Shown: positions 55,607 through 64,000 of the stretch, piece after piece
How the letters are laid out: each line of letters opens with the position of its first letter
Numbering within the stretch: the stretch's first letter is position 1
NCBI RefSeq assembly: GCF_015476115.1
Contig: NZ_CP064295.1
Coordinates: 2,660,001 to 2,724,000 of the forward strand
DNA length: 64,000 bases
Source of the DNA: Aegicerativicinus sediminis
GTDB taxonomy: Bacteria; Bacteroidota; Bacteroidia; Flavobacteriales; Flavobacteriaceae
Reading direction: 5' to 3'
Made by a program: the position numbers and the translations under genes
The notes under the pieces: generated by a model
What the model saw: the letters and a program-made list of their open reading frames with translations, nothing else
Told to the model about the DNA's origin: nothing
The model's database searches: none

Positions 55607-56557
55607 ATGAGTTTAGTTCTCATCTTTCTCGGATTAACATTGCTGGTTGTTGGTGGTGAATATTTGGTGCGTTCCTCCGTTGCCCTTTCGTTTAAATTAA
55701 AAATTTCAAAATTGGTGATAGGGATGACTGTTGTTTCATTCGCCACTTCAGCTCCCGAGTTATGGGTTAGTTTAACGGCTGCCCTTGAGGGGTCAACCGA
55801 TATTGCGCTAGGAAATGTCATCGGCTCAAATATTGCCAATATAGGGTTGGTATTGGCCATTACCTCCATTATTTCTCCCTTAATAGTGAATAGGGATTTC
55901 TATAAGTATAATTGGCCCATGATGGTATTTATGTCTGTCTTGGTGTATTGGCTATTAACCTCAGGTAATTCTCTTGAAGCTATCGAGGGAGTTTTGCTTG
56001 TAACCTTATTGGTTATTTTTCTTTTTATCCTAATTAGAGGTTCCCGAAAAAGGACAAAAATTAATATTGAAGAAGTGGATGAGGCCTTGGCGGAAACTTC
56101 AAATTTCAAAATAGCAATTTGGTTGCTCATAGGGGCTGCTGCTCTATATTATGGTTCAGAATGGCTGGTTTCTGGATCTAGGACTTTGGCTGCTTATTTA
56201 GGTGTTAGTGAATTCGCTATTTCGGTAAGTGTAATTGCAATAGGTACCAGTGTGCCAGAGTTAGCTGCTTCTGTAATTGCGGCACTAAGACGTGAAAAGG
56301 CTATATCGTTGGGTAATTTAATAGGAAGCAATATTTTTAATCTCGCTTCAGTTCTGGGTATTACAAGCATTATAAAGCCAATTCATGTAAATCCTGAAAC
56401 ACCTCAAATTTTAGAAACTGATATTATCTGGATGATTGGTTTCGCTATTGCGCTTGTGCCCCTGTCGTTAATTCCGGTACGATATGAGATTAGCAGGTAT
56501 AAGGGTTTTATAATTTTAGGTGGCTATATATTTTTCCTTTACTTGGCATTTAAATAA
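55607..56557 (+). CDS. Calcium/sodium antiporter (CaCA family, YrbG-like)
   Basis: This 316-residue protein has two inverted halves of five membrane segments. The family repeats are FATSAPELWVSLTAALEGSTDIALGNVIGSNIANIG (about 45-80) and GTSVPELAASVIAALRREKAISLGNLIGSNIFNLA (about 208-243), including the ion-binding Glu of each half. It exchanges Ca2+ for Na+ across the inner membrane. It stands alone and is followed by a terminator. Confidence 0.93.
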   Translation: MSLVLIFLGLTLLVVGGEYLVRSSVALSFKLKISKLVIGMTVVSFATSAPELWVSLTAALEGSTDIALGNVIGSNIANIGLVLAITSIISPLIVNRDFYKYNWPMMVFMSVLVYWLLTSGNSLEAIEGVLLVTLLVIFLFILIRGSRKRTKINIEEVDEALAETSNFKIAIWLLIGAAALYYGSEWLVSGSRTLAAYLGVSEFAISVSVIAIGTSVPELAASVIAALRREKAISLGNLIGSNIFNLASVLGITSIIKPIHVNPETPQILETDIIWMIGFAIALVPLSLIPVRYEISRYKGFIILGGYIFFLYLAFK

Positions 56558-56559
56558 AA

Positions 56560-56590
56560 AAATACCCCCAACCGAAGTCGAGGGTATTTC
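56560..56590. terminator. Terminator between antiporter and glutamine synthetase genes
   Basis: Stem AAATACCC / GGGTATTT with a loop of about 13 bases and A/T tracts on both sides, placed between two convergent genes. Confidence 0.6.
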
Positions 56591-56610
56591 ATTTCAACTT
56601 AAAATAACTA

Positions 56611-57624
56611 TTAATTCAGCTGTGCTGATTTCACAGTCTTAACTATACGCCCGGCAATTTTATATGGATCACCATTAGATGCTGGACGACGATCTTCTAA
56701 CCATCCTTTCCATCCTTTTTCAACCGTCATAATTGGTATTCTAATAGAAGCACCCCTATCTGAAATTCCATAACTGAAATCGTTGATAGAAGCAGTTTCG
56801 TGTTTACCGGTTAAACGTTGGTCGTTGAACTCGCCATAAACCTCAATATGTTCTTTGGTAACAGGTCTAAAAGCTTCACAAATCTTCATATAAACATCCT
56901 TAGAACCAGCAGTTCTTAAAGTGGTGTTTGAAAAGTTTGCGTGCATACCTGAACCATTCCAGTCTCCCTTAATTGGTTTAGGGTGATATTCAATGTAATA
57001 TCCGTATTTTTCAGTAAGTCTATCTAATAAATAGCGAGCAACCCAAACGTGGTCCCCAGCAGTTTTTGCACCTTTGGCGAAAATTTGAAATTCCCACTGT
57101 CCACATGCAACTTCTTGGTTAATACCTTCGAAGTTGATGCCTGCTTCAATGCATAAGTCTGCATGCTCTTCAACAATATCTCTACCATGTGTGTTTTTAC
57201 CACCTACGGAGCAATAGTATAGACCTTGAGGTCCTGGATAACCACCAACCGGGAAACCTAATGGTAATTGAGTGTGTGTGTCCATAATGAAATATTCCTG
57301 CTCGAAACCAAACCAGAAATCATCATCTTCATCATCAATTAGGGCTCTTGCATTCGATGGATGTGGTGTTCCGTCTGGGCTAAGAACTTCAGTCATAACT
57401 AAATACGCATCTTTTCTAGCAGGGTCCGGGAAAATTGCCACTGGCTTTAACAAACAGTCAGAAGACCCACCTTCTGCTTGTTTAGTTGATGAGCCATCAA
57501 AGGCCCACATTGGACAATCCTCTAATTTGCCACTGAAATTTTCTTCAATCTTCGTTTTACTTCTTAGGTTAGCAGTTGGCTCATAACCATCTAGCCAAAT
57601 GTACTCCAGTTTTGATTTGCTCAT
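56611..57624 (-). CDS. glnII: Glutamine synthetase type II (eukaryote-like)
   Basis: GSII makes glutamine from glutamate, ammonia and ATP. The 337-residue protein starts SKLEYIWLDGYEPTANLRSK and has MWAFDGSSTKQAEGGSSDC, the catalytic segment FGFEQEYF, then GVGG-type CSVGGKNTHGRD and NGSGMHANFS. Length and motifs are of the type II (beta-grasp, eukaryote-like) form and not of the 470-residue type I enzyme. No adenylylation-site motif is present. It is divergent from a type III enzyme gene with 174 bases between. Confidence 0.93.
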   Translation of the reverse strand: MSKSKLEYIWLDGYEPTANLRSKTKIEENFSGKLEDCPMWAFDGSSTKQAEGGSSDCLLKPVAIFPDPARKDAYLVMTEVLSPDGTPHPSNARALIDDEDDDFWFGFEQEYFIMDTHTQLPLGFPVGGYPGPQGLYYCSVGGKNTHGRDIVEEHADLCIEAGINFEGINQEVACGQWEFQIFAKGAKTAGDHVWVARYLLDRLTEKYGYYIEYHPKPIKGDWNGSGMHANFSNTTLRTAGSKDVYMKICEAFRPVTKEHIEVYGEFNDQRLTGKHETASINDFSYGISDRGASIRIPIMTVEKGWKGWLEDRRPASNGDPYKIAGRIVKTVKSAQLN

Positions 57625-57730
57625 GAGATAATTTATTATTTAAAAATCGTCACAATATTAAAAATTTTATCTCACACCTACTTAAGATAGGGGGTGGTTT
57701 CTTTTAAATACAATACATTATTATGTATAC

Positions 57731-57746
57731 CCTAATTTTGATTAGG
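57731..57746. promoter_or_regulatory. Inverted repeat over the predicted glnN -7 box
   Basis: CCTAAT-TTTG-ATTAGG contains TAATTTTG (57733-57740), a -7 box for the plus strand. It lies 53 bases before the ATG of the type III synthetase gene. A protein bound here would block or direct that promoter. No TTG partner is at the standard spacing. Confidence 0.4.
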
Positions 57747-57798
57747 TTTCAATAAAAAAAATGCAATTTATCTTAACTTTACCCCTAAATTTTTTAAG

Positions 57799-59985
57799 AT
57801 GTCTACATTGAGATTTTACGCGATTAAGGAAAGTACTAATCGCAAATCGGTTGAGATTGATGAGAAGGATAGGAAATCACTAATTTTTGGTTCCAATGTT
57901 TTTAATGAATTATCTATGCGTCAATATCTAAGCAAGGAGGCCTACGCAAGCATTAAAAGTGCCAATGAAAAAGGAACTAAAATTGATAGAATGTCCGCCG
58001 ATCATATTGCTACAGGTATGAAGGAATGGGCAATTTCTAAAGGGGCCACTCATTACACGCACTGGTTTCAGCCTCTAACTGGAGGAACGGCAGAAAAGCA
58101 TGATGCATTTTTTGAACCCATTGGTGAAGGTTTAGCAATTGAAAAATTTGAAGGCAGTCAATTAGTGCAGCAAGAACCAGATGCCTCTAGTTTTCCACAT
58201 GGTGGCATTAGAAATACGTTTGAGGCACGTGGATATACTGCATGGGATCCAACCTCGCCTGCCTTTGTTTTTGGTACAACGCTTTGTATTCCTACCGTTT
58301 TTGTGGCTTATACAGGTGAGGCATTAGATTATAAAACTCCATTGCTCAGGGCTCTTCAGGCTGTTGATCAAGCAGCTGTTGATGTTTGCCGTTATTTTGA
58401 TAAGAACGTAAAAAAAGTAAATGCTTCGCTTGGCTGGGAACAAGAATATTTTTTGGTTGATAGTGCACTTGTTACCTCAAGACCCGATATTGTAATGACT
58501 GGCCGAACCCTTCTGGGGCATGCACCCGCTAAAGGCCAGCAATTAGACGATCATTACTTTGGATCGATTCCTAATCGCGCCCTGGCTTTCATGCGTGACC
58601 TTGAACATGAGTGTTTGCTTCTGGGTATTCCAGTTAAAACAAGACATAATGAAGTGGCGCCGAACCAATTTGAACTTGCGCCTATTTATGCTGAGGCGAA
58701 TTTAGCGGTAGACCATAATTCCTTGTTGATGGATATTATGCATAAGATTGCGGAGCGACATCATTTTAGGGTTTTATTTCATGAAAAGCCTTTTGCCGGT
58801 GTAAATGGGTCTGGTAAACATAATAATTGGAGTCTGTCAACTGATACTGGTGTTAATCTCTTGAGCCCAGGAAAAACCCCGATGCGTAACTTGCAATTCC
58901 TAACATTTTTCATAAATACCATTAAAGCGGTTCACCAGTATGAAGAATTGTTGAGAGCTGCAGTTGCTTCTGCGAGCAATGATCATAGGCTGGGGGCTAA
59001 TGAAGCACCGCCTGCAATTATTTCTATATTTATTGGGGCCCAGTTAACAGATGTATTGGGAGAATTGGAGCAAGTTACCGATGGTAAATTATCCCCAGAG
59101 GAAAAAACTGAACTCAAATTAAATGTTGTCGGTAAGATTCCTGAAATTTTATTAGATAATACGGACAGAAACCGAACTTCTCCATTTGCCTTCACTGGTA
59201 ATAAATTTGAATTCAGAGCTGTGGGTTCAAGTGCAAATTGTGCGAATCCCATGACTATTCTCAATACAATTGTGGCCAAGCAATTAATGGACTTTAAAAA
59301 AGAGGTGGATCATTTAATTGATAAAAAAGACATGAAAAAAGATGATGCCATTTTTAATGTTATAAGGGAATATATAAAGGAATCAAAGAATATTTTATTT
59401 GAAGGGAATGGATATAGTGCGGAGTGGGAGAAGGAGGCCAAAAAGCGAAAACTGTCAAATAACAAAACCACTCCACAAGCTTTAAAGGCAAAAATTAGTA
59501 AATCGGCTTTAAAGTTGTTTGATGATTTGGGTGTGATGAACTTTAAGGAATCTGAGGCGCGTTACGAGATAGAATTGGAAGAATACACCAAAAAAGTACA
59601 AATAGAGGGACGAACTTTAGGTGATATCGCAAGGAACCATATTGTTCCGACTGCGGTAAAATATCAAAATACGCTTATTGAAAACGTCCAGGGATTGAAG
59701 GAAATATTCGGTCAGTCCTTTCATAATTATGCTGAGGAACAATTGAATATTATAAAAGATATTTCGGAACAAATTTCCCAGATCAATTCTAAGGTAACCG
59801 AGATGATAAACGAAAGAAAAATTGCTAATAATATAGATGATGCAGAGAAAAAAGCGGTGGCCTATTGCACTAAAGTTAAACCTCTTTTCGATGAAATCAG
59901 GTATCATTGTGACAAGTTGGAGTTACTCGTGGATGATGAACTTTGGCCTCTAACAAAATACAGAGAATTGCTATTTACCAGATAG
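57799..59985 (+). CDS. glnN: Glutamine synthetase type III
   Basis: This 728-residue enzyme has the GSIII layout: an N-terminal block LRFYAIKESTNRKSVE, then FGSNVFNELSMRQYLSKEAY, the FPHGGIRNTFEARGYTAWDPTSPAF motif, the catalytic GWEQEYFLVD, VNGSGKHNNWSLS and RTSPFAFTGNKFEFRAVGSS. The last 170 residues are the GSIII-specific helical C-terminal region. GSIII is common in Bacteroidetes and is typically the nitrogen-regulated enzyme. It is divergent from the type II gene. Confidence 0.95.
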   Translation: MSTLRFYAIKESTNRKSVEIDEKDRKSLIFGSNVFNELSMRQYLSKEAYASIKSANEKGTKIDRMSADHIATGMKEWAISKGATHYTHWFQPLTGGTAEKHDAFFEPIGEGLAIEKFEGSQLVQQEPDASSFPHGGIRNTFEARGYTAWDPTSPAFVFGTTLCIPTVFVAYTGEALDYKTPLLRALQAVDQAAVDVCRYFDKNVKKVNASLGWEQEYFLVDSALVTSRPDIVMTGRTLLGHAPAKGQQLDDHYFGSIPNRALAFMRDLEHECLLLGIPVKTRHNEVAPNQFELAPIYAEANLAVDHNSLLMDIMHKIAERHHFRVLFHEKPFAGVNGSGKHNNWSLSTDTGVNLLSPGKTPMRNLQFLTFFINTIKAVHQYEELLRAAVASASNDHRLGANEAPPAIISIFIGAQLTDVLGELEQVTDGKLSPEEKTELKLNVVGKIPEILLDNTDRNRTSPFAFTGNKFEFRAVGSSANCANPMTILNTIVAKQLMDFKKEVDHLIDKKDMKKDDAIFNVIREYIKESKNILFEGNGYSAEWEKEAKKRKLSNNKTTPQALKAKISKSALKLFDDLGVMNFKESEARYEIELEEYTKKVQIEGRTLGDIARNHIVPTAVKYQNTLIENVQGLKEIFGQSFHNYAEEQLNIIKDISEQISQINSKVTEMINERKIANNIDDAEKKAVAYCTKVKPLFDEIRYHCDKLELLVDDELWPLTKYRELLFTR

Positions 59986-60419
59986 ACTAAGTAACTATAC
60001 GTACTGGCAGTATGGCATTCTGTGTAGTTCGTCGTATTAATCTTTGGGTAGGCGAAAAATGATTATGAAGTCAATAATTTAACTTGTAAAGTACATTTAA
60101 ATCGAACTAATTTTGTTAAATTTAAATTGCTATTAATCAATTACTTGAGGTCGTTGTGTTATACAAACCAAATCCGTAAAAAGATGAGGATTAATGTCAT
60201 ATGGAGGCTCTTATAAAGGAAAATTTAAATGACTTAAAAGAAACCTAAACACAAAGATCTCATTATCCGATAGAACTTTAGTTAATTATTTAATTGACTG
60301 ACGTTTTATCATTAGACTGGTGCTTTTATAAGCGCCAGTCTTTTTTTATTCCATAATACATTATCTAACCATTTTAATAACTGAATACAATATGTATTTT
60401 TGCATTTCAAATCGGGGAA
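59986..60419 (+). ncRNA. Candidate small transcript or tiny-protein gene between glnN and purM
   Basis: No long frame is present. A promoter TTG-N21-TAATTTTG lies at 60084-60115. A strong terminator, stem AGACTGG-GCTT / AAGC-CCAGTCT with an eight-T run, is at 60314-60347, which would define a transcript of about 220-230 bases. A 15-codon frame beginning MEALIKENLNDLKET occurs at 60200-60247, without further support. The second half of this interval (60395-60402, TATTTTTG) is the purM -7 box. The RNA call is a proposal. Confidence 0.35.
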
Positions 60420-61598
60420 ATGTCAAATAATTTTAGCAATCGTTATTCAGGAAGAGGTGTATCAGCATCTAAGGAAGATGTGCACAAAGCAATAAAGAAC
60501 ATTGATAAAGGGTTGTTTCCCAAGGCATTTTGCAAAATTGTTCCCGACTATCTTACAGGTAGTGAAGATCATTGCCTGGTTATGCATGCAGATGGGGCAG
60601 GTACCAAAAGTTCTCTCGCATATATGTATTGGAAGGAAACTGGTGATCTTTCGGTATGGAAGGGAATCGCCCAGGATGCCTTAATAATGAATGTTGATGA
60701 CTTATTATGCGTGGGAGCGACGTCCAATATTATGCTTTCTTCTACGATTGGCAGGAATAAAAATTTGGTTCCAGGAGAAGTTATATCAGCAATTATTAAT
60801 GGTACCGAGGAGCTTATTAAAGAATTAAATTCTTTTGGGGTTGTTATCCACTCCACTGGAGGCGAAACAGCCGATGTTGGAGATTTGGTCAGAACCATTA
60901 TCGTTGATTCAACTGTTACCGCCCGAATGAAGAGAAAAGATGTAATTGATAATGCCAATATTATAGAAGGGGACGTTATTGTAGGTCTTGCTTCATATGG
61001 TAAATCTACCTATGAAAAAGAATATAATGGTGGAATGGGGAGCAATGGCTTAACATCAGCACGGCATGATGTGTTTTCTAAATATTTAGCTACAAAATAT
61101 CCTGAAAGTTTCGATTCTTCCGTGCCGCAAGATTTGGTTTATTCTGGTTCTAAGGTTTTAACGGATCCCGTAACAGATTCTCCCTTGGATGCTGGGAAAC
61201 TTGTTTTGTCACCGACCAGGACCTATGCTCCAATAATAAAATCGATTTTAAAAAAATATAATTCTTCCGAAATACATGGAATGGTTCATTGTAGTGGAGG
61301 GGCACAAACCAAGATATTGCATTTCATAGATTCCTTGCATATTGTTAAGGATAATATGTTTCCGGTACCACCACTATTTAAATTAATTCAGGAAGAGTCC
61401 GGAACTGACTGGAAGGAGATGTACCAAGTGTTTAATTGTGGTCACCGCATGGAATTATATGTTAGCCCGAGTGTTGCTGAAGACATAATATCAATTTCAA
61501 AATCCTTTAATGTTGACGCTCAGGTTATTGGAAGGGTGGAATCTTCAAAAGATAAGATGTTGACACTAAAATCAGAATTTGGCAGTTTTATTTATTAA
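60420..61598 (+). CDS. purM: Phosphoribosylformylglycinamidine cyclo-ligase (AIR synthetase)
   Basis: PurM closes the imidazole ring of aminoimidazole ribotide in purine synthesis. The 392-residue protein shows RYSGRGVSASKEDVHKAI, the ATP-binding VMHADGAGTKSSLAY, then ALIMNVDDLLCVGAT and STGGETADVGDL. GLASYGKSTYEKEYNGGMGSNGLTSARHD and VHCSGGAQTKILHF follow. It is about 45 residues longer than the E. coli enzyme, mainly in the second half, as in other Bacteroidetes. A TATTTTTG box (60395-60402) lies 18 bases before the ATG. Confidence 0.93.
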   Translation: MSNNFSNRYSGRGVSASKEDVHKAIKNIDKGLFPKAFCKIVPDYLTGSEDHCLVMHADGAGTKSSLAYMYWKETGDLSVWKGIAQDALIMNVDDLLCVGATSNIMLSSTIGRNKNLVPGEVISAIINGTEELIKELNSFGVVIHSTGGETADVGDLVRTIIVDSTVTARMKRKDVIDNANIIEGDVIVGLASYGKSTYEKEYNGGMGSNGLTSARHDVFSKYLATKYPESFDSSVPQDLVYSGSKVLTDPVTDSPLDAGKLVLSPTRTYAPIIKSILKKYNSSEIHGMVHCSGGAQTKILHFIDSLHIVKDNMFPVPPLFKLIQEESGTDWKEMYQVFNCGHRMELYVSPSVAEDIISISKSFNVDAQVIGRVESSKDKMLTLKSEFGSFIY

Positions 61599-61614
61599 AC
61601 TAAACGTTCTCTCG

Positions 61615-62649
61615 ATGTCGAAAATTCATAAAGCATCCATTCTCCTACTTGTTCTTGGGTTTTGTTTTATTTCTTATGGTCAGAATAGGCCAATTGTTCA
61701 ACCCGTAAATATTGTTCAGCCAAGTAAGGTTAAGTTTCGCACTTTAAATTCTCAAACTTCTCTAAATAATTTGCCGTATAAATATTACCGCAAGACCTTC
61801 TGGACTGAAAAAAATGTTATAGGGTTAGATCTCAGTGAAGTGGCATTCGTAAACTGGAATGCTGGTGGTGCAAATTCTATTTCTGCTGTAATGTCTGGAG
61901 ACTTTTCAAGAATATTTGAAAAGGGTTTCATCCGTTGGAAAAATGAATTATTGATGCGCTATGGTATAAACCAACAAAGTGGGAACGGAATTCGCAAGAC
62001 TGATGATAAATTAGAATTTAATTCTACTTTAGGATACCGAACAGATTCTATATCGAACTGGTACTATTCGGGTAAATTCAATTTCAGAACTCAATTCACT
62101 AACGGTTATAAATATCCAAATACAGACCAAATTATATCCACTATAATGGCTCCAGCCTATTTCTTTTTAGGGGTGGGGGCTGAGTATGGCGCAAATATCC
62201 AGCATTTTAATTTATATGCCTCACCTTTCACTTTTAAGTCCACTTGGGTATTAAACCAGGGTCTAGCCAATCAGGGTGCATTTGGTGTTACCCCTGCTGT
62301 TTACGATGAGGAAGGAAATATTATCAGCAAAGGGAAATTGATGAGGACTGAGCTGGGTATACTAATTACAAATGAGTATAATACAACCATATTTGAAAAC
62401 ATTGGATTAACAAACCGTATTAGCTTATATTCAGATTACATAAATAATTTCGGAAATATAGACGTTGATTGGGAATTGAATTTTAATCTGAAAGTGAATC
62501 AATATGTATTAGCGAAATTAGGCTCACACCTTATTTATGATGACGACATAAAGGTAACTTCACAAAACGACGCAGGAGAAACTGTAATAGAAGGTCCTAA
62601 AATACAATGGAAACAACAATTAGGCATAGGCGTAATTGTTCAACTTTAA
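61615..62649 (+). CDS. DUF3078 outer-membrane protein
   Basis: From the Met at 61615 the protein has 344 residues and a proper signal peptide (MSKIHKASILLLVLGFCFISYGQ). The longer frame that starts at a TTG inside purM is unlikely. The DUF3078 core is KTFWTEKNVIGLDLSEVAFVNWNAGG, with further beta-strand-rich segments to KIQWKQQLGIGVIVQL, ending in an aliphatic C-terminal strand. An outer-membrane beta-barrel is likely. Function is unknown. It starts 17 bases past the purM stop, so the two may be co-transcribed. Confidence 0.85.
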   Translation: MSKIHKASILLLVLGFCFISYGQNRPIVQPVNIVQPSKVKFRTLNSQTSLNNLPYKYYRKTFWTEKNVIGLDLSEVAFVNWNAGGANSISAVMSGDFSRIFEKGFIRWKNELLMRYGINQQSGNGIRKTDDKLEFNSTLGYRTDSISNWYYSGKFNFRTQFTNGYKYPNTDQIISTIMAPAYFFLGVGAEYGANIQHFNLYASPFTFKSTWVLNQGLANQGAFGVTPAVYDEEGNIISKGKLMRTELGILITNEYNTTIFENIGLTNRISLYSDYINNFGNIDVDWELNFNLKVNQYVLAKLGSHLIYDDDIKVTSQNDAGETVIEGPKIQWKQQLGIGVIVQL

Positions 62650-62653
62650 CCGA

Positions 62654-62944
62654 TTAGATGAACTCATGAATTAAAAGCAGATAGCAACATGTTATCGCCA
62701 AATCCATGAGAATCGCAAGGGCAAACAAGGAAATTGTCGTAAATCCAAGGCTTTTAAAAAAATTAATCCTTCTTTGCTGACCAGTAATTTGCATAAAGTG
62801 AAAGGCAAAAAAAGCGAGCATAATTTTTATGATTAAGATATAGCCTAACTTTGGACTCAATACGGTTAGAACAATATTTGCTCCCATGGACCAAAAACAG
62901 AGCGGCCGGTAAAATTGAAATATTAAGGCGATTTTATTTATCAT
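62654..62944 (-). CDS. Small hypothetical membrane protein
   Basis: This 96-residue protein has three hydrophobic segments (about 10-28, 32-52 and 65-92) separated by a basic loop QITGQQRRINFFKS. I recognise no family. It converges on the DUF3078 gene with a four-base gap and is divergent from prfA. No partner gene is on its strand, and its composition is like that of its neighbours. Confidence 0.55.
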   Translation of the reverse strand: MINKIALIFQFYRPLCFWSMGANIVLTVLSPKLGYILIIKIMLAFFAFHFMQITGQQRRINFFKSLGFTTISLFALAILMDLAITCCYLLLIHEFI

Positions 62945-63061
62945 TACTTTTTAACGTTGAGGACGGATTGATATTTTATAAATCTGTCTCCAATTACGTC
63001 TTTTGCTATTAACAAGGATTGATAAATTGTCGTATTTTTGACCCGCAAATTTTAACCCCCA

Positions 63062-64000
63062 ATGTTAGAGAAATTAAATGTTATAAAGCAGCGCTTTGAT
63101 GAGGTTAGCGATTTAATTATTCAGCCAGATATTATATCAGATCAGAAGCGATATATTGCTCTTAATAAGGAATATAAAGACTTAAAGAAGTTAGTCGATA
63201 AACGCGAAGATTATAAGCGTTTGTTAGATCGTATTTCTGAAGCCGAAGAAATTATTGCAGACGGTTCGGATGAGGAAATGCTGGAAATGGCAAAAATGCA
63301 ATATGATGAGGCTAAGGAGCAATTACCAGTACTTGAAGAGAAAATTCGTTATATGCTAATTCCTAAAGATCCAGAAGATTCAAAGAATGCCGTAATGGAA
63401 CTAAGGGCAGGGACTGGTGGTGATGAAGCGAGTATTTTTGCGGGAGATTTATTCAGGATGTATTCTAAATATTGCGAAAGTAAAGGATGGAAAGTTGACG
63501 TCGTTGATTTTAATGAAGGAACAAATGGAGGGTATAAAGAAATTCAATTTGAAGTTACCGGTGAGGATGTATATGGAACCTTGAAATTTGAAGCTGGAGT
63601 TCATCGCGTTCAACGTGTGCCTCAGACTGAGACTCAGGGACGCGTGCATACCAGTGCTGCAACAGTAATGGTTTTTCCGGAAGCAGAAGAATTTGATGTT
63701 GAAATAGATCCTAAAGATGTTAGAATCGACTTTTTCTGTTCTTCAGGACCTGGTGGTCAGTCCGTAAATACGACCTATTCGGCCGTTCGTTTAACCCATA
63801 TTCCAACGGGACTCGTTGCTCAATGTCAGGATCAAAAATCACAACACAAAAACAAAGAAAAAGCCTTCAGGGTTTTGCGATCTAGATTGTATGATCTTGA
63901 GTTGGAAAAACGCCAAGCGGAGGATGCCGAAAAACGCGGATCGATGGTTAGCTCTGGGGATAGAAGTGCAAAAATTAGAACTTACAACTACCCTCAAGGT
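63062..64000 (+). CDS. prfA: Peptide chain release factor 1 (partial, runs off the window)
   Basis: RF1 ends translation at UAA and UAG. The 313 visible codons from ATG at 63062 run to the window edge without a stop. Residues in order: an N-terminal coiled-coil domain ([19 protein letters not shown]), the anticodon-recognition block [18 protein letters not shown] with P-x-T, and GGQ (231-233) in [16 protein letters not shown]. The visible end reads [14 protein letters not shown], so about 45 residues are missing. A TATTTTTG box (63033-63040) lies 21 bases before the ATG. Confidence 0.96.
   Translation, partial: MLEKLNVIKQRFDEVSDLIIQPDIISDQKRYIALNKEYKDLKKLVDKREDYKRLLDRISEAEEIIADGSDEEMLEMAKMQYDEAKEQLPVLEEKIRYMLIPKDPEDSKNAVMELRAGTGGDEASIFAGDLFRMYSKYCESKGWKVDVVDFNEGTNGGYKEIQFEVTGEDVYGTLKFEAGVHRVQRVPQTETQGRVHTSAATVMVFPEAEEFDVEIDPKDVRIDFFCSSGPGGQSVNTTYSAVRLTHIPTGLVAQCQDQKSQHKNKEKAFRVLRSRLYDLELEKRQAEDAEKRGSMVSSGDRSAKIRTYNYPQG

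Noticed and set aside
61579-61614. TTG start for the DUF3078 gene inside purM
   Set aside because: The ATG at 61615 gives a clean signal peptide; the upstream 12 codons are out of character and overlap purM.

Overview
The window is chromosomal DNA from a member of the Bacteroidetes, almost certainly Flavobacteriia. It is AT-rich. The evidence is a tmRNA tag reading GENNYALAA, promoters of the Bacteroidetes type (TTG-N19/21-TAnnTTTG) before several genes and both tRNAs, type IX secretion C-terminal domains on two large secreted proteins, and Bacteroidetes-restricted families (DUF4293, DUF3078, DUF3667, DUF1599). There is no prophage, CRISPR array, plasmid function or insertion sequence. Most of the window is ordinary core genome.

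Layout. 1-9 kb: a cut-off gene, tmRNA, an AlaDH/saccharopine-dehydrogenase-like enzyme, a small membrane-protein operon, a regulator/membrane-protein pair, then DUF192-lgt-yidD-cysS-folE. 9-18 kb: a type IX secreted PKD protein, an outer-membrane FadL-like protein, a low-complexity lipoprotein, proS, tRNA-Glu, rpsT and rho. 18-28 kb: truA, an ABC exporter, cdaA (c-di-AMP synthase), folP, then DUF1599-DoxX-TlpA-tpiA-prmA-clpS packed on the plus strand. 28-34 kb: universal stress protein, SLC13 permease, pckA and phosphofructokinase. 34-40 kb: minus-strand genes for redox and sulfur handling (two tandem DUF2202 proteins, a racemase, thioredoxin, a rhodanese lipoprotein, a SulP transporter). 40-46 kb: a Tat-exported molybdopterin oxidoreductase, a creatininase-family amidohydrolase and a GH63-like glucosidase. 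46-52 kb: tRNA-Arg beside a tRNA scar, and a giant surface protein with nine 243-bp repeats broken by two single-base indels. 52-56 kb: a BlaI/BlaR1-type sensor pair with an upstream companion sharing a repeated domain. 56-64 kb: a Ca/Na antiporter, divergent type II and type III glutamine synthetases, purM, an outer-membrane DUF3078 protein and the start of prfA.

Most notable points: (1) the GC-rich (150 of 243 bases, hand-counted), apparently identical repeats with +1 and -1 indels in the adhesin gene; (2) CRP/FNR-geometry palindromes before the SulP operon and the stress-protein operon, both near -41 from a predicted start; (3) a BlaR1-like sensor carrying two copies of a ~50-residue domain whose third copy is in the neighbouring exported protein, with a dense palindrome cluster before blaI; (4) a promoter-plus-terminator transcription unit without a long reading frame between glnN and purM; (5) small genes of 46 and 51 codons that are easily missed. 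I did not find a clearly new defence or mobile system. All homology calls come from recognising motifs by eye; no search was run.
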